Of a stretch of 64,000 bases of DNA, positions 60,020 to 64,000 are shown piece by piece (position 1 is the first letter of the stretch; each line of letters opens with the position of its first letter). A program made the position numbers and the translations under genes. The DNA is taken from assembly GCF_031755915.1 (NCBI RefSeq), contig NC_083388.1, positions 4,781,501 through 4,845,500 of the forward strand, written 5' to 3'. Source of the stretch: Ziziphus jujuba. Taxonomy: Eukaryota; Streptophyta; Magnoliopsida; Rosales; Rhamnaceae. The notes under the pieces were generated by a model. It was not told where the DNA came from. It worked only from the letters and a program-made list of their open reading frames with translations, and searched no databases.

Positions 60020-60916
60020 ACAGATGGGCAAACCAAAGTTGTGAATAGAACCTTGTCCGCTTTGTTACGTGCTTTAATTCGTAGAAATTTGAGAACTTGG
60101 GAAGAATGTTTGCCACATGTTGAATTTGCTTATAATAGGACTTTACATTCAGCTAATAAATATACACCATTTGAAATTGTTTATGGTTTTAATCCTTTGA
60201 CTCCATTAGATCTAACACCTTTACCTTTTAGTGAGCATGCTAATCTAGATGGAAAACAAAAAGTTGATTTTGTAAAATAGAATCATGAGAAGACAAAGGC
60301 AAATATTGAGAAGAGGACCGAGCAATATGCAAAGGTGGCTAAATAAGGCCGAAAACCAATGGTCTTTGAACCTGGAGACTGGGTGTGGCTGCATTTGAGG
60401 AAAGAAAGATTTCCCAAACAAAGGAAATCAAGACTCATGCCGAGAGGTGATGGACCTTTTCAAGTATTTGAGAGAATAAACGACAATGCTTACAAACTTG
60501 ATCTACCAGGTGAGTATAATGTTAGTGCCACCTTCAATGTTGCTGATTTGTCTCCTTTTGCTACAGGTGATGACTTTGATTTGAGGGCAAATCCTTTTCA
60601 AGAGGAGGGAAATGATGCGAATCCGCCCGAGATCGTTCAACCGACAACCCGCTGGAGTATTGATCCAATACAGATGAAGGTGGGGCTGATCACTAGAGCC
60701 CAAGCCAAGAAGTTCAAGGAAAATCTTGCTGTATTTATCCAAGGAATAAGTCATAATCAGGAGGGGTTGTCCATACCTAAAGAACCAAAGCCTGTTCTAC
60801 TCATACAAGCAATAGAAGCCAAAACGGGCCCGGGTGACGTTTATAGTGCCAATACGGAGGTCGGGTTGTATGAATTGCATCCCCATTCTTATGGGTTCAA
60901 TTCATATGGTGGATGA
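60020..60916 (+). pseudogene. Integrase C-terminal part of element A, running into the 3' LTR
   Basis: The catalytic Glu codon is AAA (Lys) at 60035-60037. Stops lie at 60278-60280 (CAG to TAG) and 60344-60346 (CAA to TAA). The frame 60359-60916 has EPGDWVWLHLRKERF, MPRGDGPFQV and NVADLSPFATGDD. It crosses the LTR start at 60613 and ends with the GLITRAQAKKFKEN tail. Confidence 0.85.
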
Positions 60917-61746
60917 GTCATAGAAACCATCCAAATCATCTTCAAAGCCGAACAACATAGTGGTTTGCGCACAAGGGGAAGAAAGGCCGATATTTGCTGT
61001 ATTCTTTGTTGGCTTTACTGTATTTTACTGTATTAGCCTTTTCTCATATTTCTAAGCAAAGGAAACATGAGGAACTTCATAATAAGTTAATTTGGCATTC
61101 CACAAAGACTATTGAAGCTGATTTGGAGTCCAATTAGGTCAAAGAAGGGTCATTATCAACCTAGCCGAAAATTACCATTTTTAGTTTCTTAATTTGTTTT
61201 TACTTTTTGTTTTAGGAAACTATCTTTAATTTTGGATTTGTATTTATTTATTTATTGAAAATATAAGTTTAGGAAAGTTTTTATTTTATTATTTTGTTTG
61301 TAAATTAATTAATTCCTAATTGAAAATAAGGGAATTAATTAATTAGATTAGGAAAAGGAAAGATTCGGTCAAGCTAGAACTCTTCATTATGTGGCCAATT
61401 TTTCCTAGGGTTTTAGAGTTTATTTTGTTTTATTCAAAGCCTATTTAAAGGCTTATTTTCAATAAGAATACAACCTTGATTTGATTGAGAAAATACTTGT
61501 GAGATTAAATATCTCATTGATCTTTGAGAACACATAAAACACCATTAGAGAATTGGTTGTTATTGGTTGTTTTAGCTTGACTTATCAATAGGTTTTCCAT
61601 CCCCTATTGTGGCATCTACATTATACCAAGGTTTCTAACCACAGGTTGGTTAGGGGTTAAGGTCAATTCCATTAGAACTTGAACTTAATTAAGATCCGAG
61701 CTAATATAATACGGGTTTAGGAGCAGGTCGTCCTAGGTTTGTATCA
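60613..61746 (+). repeat. 3' LTR of element A
   Basis: It is a complete 1134-bp LTR, TGATGCGAATCC to TTTGTATCA, with a TATTTAAA box near 61443 and the target duplication AGTAC just after (61747-61751). It has no gene beyond the integrase tail. Confidence 0.9.
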
Positions 61747-61751
61747 AGTAC

Positions 61752-61930
61752 CCAGATCGGTGTGCCAGTAAGGATGCTGGGCCCCAAGAGGGGAGGATTG
61801 TGAAGTCCCACATCGGTTGAAAAGGAGAACGAAGCATGGCTTATAAGCGTGTAGATACATTTCCCTTGTGGACGCGTTTTGACAAAACCTTGCGGGCTGG
61901 GTCCAAAGTAGACAATATCCACATGCGAGT
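61752..61930 (+). mobile_element. TRIM element, right part
   Basis: The rest of the 67-bp internal domain (61752-61798, ending in a purine tract aagaggggagga) is followed by the LTR start TGTGAAGTCCC at 61799. The LTR is cut at about 61930, about 16-20 bp short. Left (16755-16774) plus right internal pieces equal 67 bp, the same as the inverted copy. Confidence 0.78.
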
Positions 61931-63530
61931 GTGGATATTTTAGGTGCACGTATGGGTAATGGAGTTGATCCTATAGTGGATCTCGATTGATACACCTACT
62001 TGAGGTGAGTGACCCACCTTCAAACTTAATTTTGGGTGTTTAATTGTATGTATTTTGTGATAATTGATTATTTGAAAAAGTGATATTTCATGTGTTAATT
62101 ATTTAGTAAAATTATATTTGAAATTTTGATGGCACAATTTGAATAAATTGAAACGTATATGTGCATTAAAGCATATTTTTATTTTGATAAATTATAGAAA
62201 TTCATTTTATGAAAATTTGATATTTAAAGAAATTATGATTTTAACATTTTTGATTTATTGTTGAAATTATTGTGCATTTATTTCAAGCAACAAAAATGCA
62301 TTTATATGGATTTACGAATTTTGGAATTTTGATGTGATTTAATTATATTTTGAATTTTGAGGAATTGAAGGAATATTTATTTTAAATTATTGTTAATTTC
62401 TTTGATGGCACAATTTGAATAAACTGAAATGTATATGTGCATTAAAGCATATTTTAACCTCCTATCTGGCGGTGTTTGGGATTCTGGGTACCGTTGGCGC
62501 CACTGGTATATAGTCGGTGCATCATATAGTTTTCGAGATGTGCTTTTGATCATAAAAGATTTTATAATTTTATTTAAATTAAAGTGTATTTAATAGTGTT
62601 TTATAAATTAAATTGTTTTGGTATTCTAAATTAGTTCTATTGTTAATTATCTGGTTTTATTTTATTTTTTTAAATATTTCTTGGATCATTTTTGTTAATG
62701 TAAATTTTATTATGTTTTCATATTAATTGGTTACAATACTTTATCCCCAACTTAATATTTGTCATTAGTCTTTTTTTTTTTAATAATTATTTTTCACTAA
62801 AACTTTTGGATTATTAATTTATTGTCTTTTATTTGTAAATTATTAATTAAATATTTTCTGGACTTTTTGGGGTATAAAATGTTGGGTTTTGCGAAAATGT
62901 TTTAAAAAGGGAACTTATCCAACTAAGTAAATTGTGAGGATTTTAAGGGAAAACATTATTTTTTTAACTACCTATTATTTATTTACTTATTTCTTATTAA
63001 TCAATTAACTAAGTTATTTACCCTTTTATTATTATTATTGTATAGTAGATTGGGTCATTCACTAAGATGATTAGCATCTCATGTTTTTAAATTCCGTTCC
63101 CTTAGGCCTAGGTTAGTCGATGTTGATCGTCCGGGAGCAAGCTCGACGTCTTGGTTTGTTGCTGAAAGTCCAAGAGGCTTTTCCTTTCCTTACTATCTTG
63201 TATTATTTCTTTTTTATCTTGTATTGTATTAAATTTCATATTCAATTGTACTGATAATGCTTTGTATACTATTTGGATGATTATTTATTTGATTGTGCAC
63301 TGGTTCCCTGTTAATTATTGAAGTGCTGAAATTTGTGATAATACTTTGTAGTAAGGTGGAAGGAATAAGGTGATGTATATAGAAGTGTATATTCAGTCCA
63401 GGGAAATTGTGGTAAGTGCAACCCTTAAGGGAGGTTCTGTCGGATTTTCGATTGGAGGGTCCGATAGGATTTTCCTGGGATTAGGATTTTTCTGGGGTTT
63501 TAGTGAGGGATCTTAAATGGGTCCTAACAG
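61931..63530 (+). repeat. Diverged Tekay-like LTR, plus orientation
   Basis: Blocks match the reverse complement of the array LTR: gaggtgagtgacccacctt (compare 1203-1222), gttggcgccactggtatata (compare 338-357), a stretch with gatgattagcatctca (compare 48-63), and the end gggtcctaaca (compare 6254-6266). In between it is AT-rich with no gene. It is much older than the array at 1-15873. Confidence 0.72.
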
Positions 63531-64000
63531 TGGGAAAGGTAGGTGGAGCAACTGGAAACTCGCCGAAAAATCGATTTCCCGGTGAGCCGCCGTGGTCACT
63601 GGAACCCGTCACTGCCGGTGGCACATCTGGTGGCCATTGGTCGTGATTTTTGGACGAAATGTAGATCTGAGGATCCAAAACCTGACACCTTTCCGACAAG
63701 ATTTCGGCCACCTCAGGTCCGATCTTCTGAAAGTAAGACCAGATCCAAAATCCTCGTTTCACAAGCTTCGATTCGGTATATCACTCATAAATTTTGGTTG
63801 TCGTTTGTGTTCGATCTCCCTATACCCATTTGGGAGTTACCCTATTAAAATATTAAAATAATTGGTTTTGTGTATTGTGGATATTTTAGGTGCACATGTG
63901 GGTAGTGGAGTTGATCCTGTAGAGGACCTCGATTGATACACGTGCTTGAGGTGAGTGACCCACCTTTAAAACTATTTTGGGGTGATTAATTATATTTATT
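63531..64000 (+). repeat. Second diverged LTR copy, cut by the window end
   Basis: It holds the GC-richer part of the LTR (aagcttcgattcggtatat, compare 1386-1405 complement). From 63877 it repeats 61931 onward (gtggatattttaggtgca), a direct repeat at an offset of about 1946 bp. The two short plus-strand frames here are not credible genes. Confidence 0.65.

Larger units (their letters stand above)
16775..61746 (+). mobile_element. Element A: chromovirus-type Ty3/gypsy retrotransposon carrying nested insertions
   Basis: It is flanked by a perfect 5-bp target duplication AGTAC (16770-16774 and 61747-61751). The LTR ends are TGATGCGAATC and GTATC(A/G). Removing insertions B (17297-23808) and C (26957-57520) leaves an element of about 7.9 kb, with gag, protease, RT, RNase H and integrase in canonical order on the plus strand. 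The integrase C-terminal frame runs into the 3' LTR, a trait known from CRM-type chromoviruses, so CRM-like is my tentative lineage. Every coding part carries stops or deletions. Confidence 0.88.

Noticed and set aside
63481..63861. Short frames on both strands near the window end
   Set aside because: They fall in diverged LTR sequence with no recognisable domain.

Overview
This window is plant nuclear DNA, almost certainly from a flowering plant. It consists almost wholly of transposable elements and an endogenous plant pararetrovirus (family Caulimoviridae). The evidence is chromovirus-type Ty3/gypsy polyproteins, initiator-tRNA-Met primer sites, a TRIM-type miniature LTR element, and viral movement, capsid, protease, reverse transcriptase and viroplasmin-like proteins. 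I found no cellular host gene, tRNA, rRNA or CRISPR array. The exact species cannot be told from the sequence.

Layout. (1) 1-15873: a minus-strand tandem array of one Ty3/gypsy (Del/Tekay-like) element, arranged LTR - internal - LTR - internal - LTR, with an exact 6595-bp period and LTRs of about 3.0 kb. Its internal region is only 3.6 kb and lacks reverse transcriptase. It carries a scrambled reading frame ordered integrase, gag, protease stub, chromodomain tail. (2) 15874-16390 and 61929-64000: older, diverged LTR sequence of the same kind on the plus strand. (3) 16391-16769 and 61752-61930: a TRIM element, partly inverted. (4) 16775-61746: chromovirus A (LTR about 1.13 kb, target duplication AGTAC), inserted in the 67-bp internal domain of the TRIM and swollen to 45 kb by later insertions. 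These are element B (17297-23808, target duplication AATTA), which itself holds a solo LTR S (21893-23025, target duplication AAAGG), and element C on the minus strand (26957-57520), inserted in the protease region of A.

(5) 34052-56812: a 22.8-kb pararetrovirus cluster lying inside the 5' LTR of element C. It contains at least six rearranged viral segments (P1 to P6). They share a promoter, leader and tRNA-Met primer site but carry different coding content: movement/capsid/protease; N-terminal domain/protease/viroplasmin-like; a short unit with one unrecognised ORF; and one protease/RT/RNase H segment. P1 and P2 are inverted against each other with arms of about 4.5 kb and a loop of about 445 bp, a potential long double-stranded RNA source.

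All elements look decayed. Many frames are broken by stops that fit C-to-T (or G-to-A) change. Element A has lost one catalytic Asp of RT and the catalytic Glu of integrase. The most interesting parts are the viral cluster (possible multi-component or defective-genome organisation, giant hairpin, breakpoints at replication landmarks) and the scrambled integrase-gag frame in the young tandem array.
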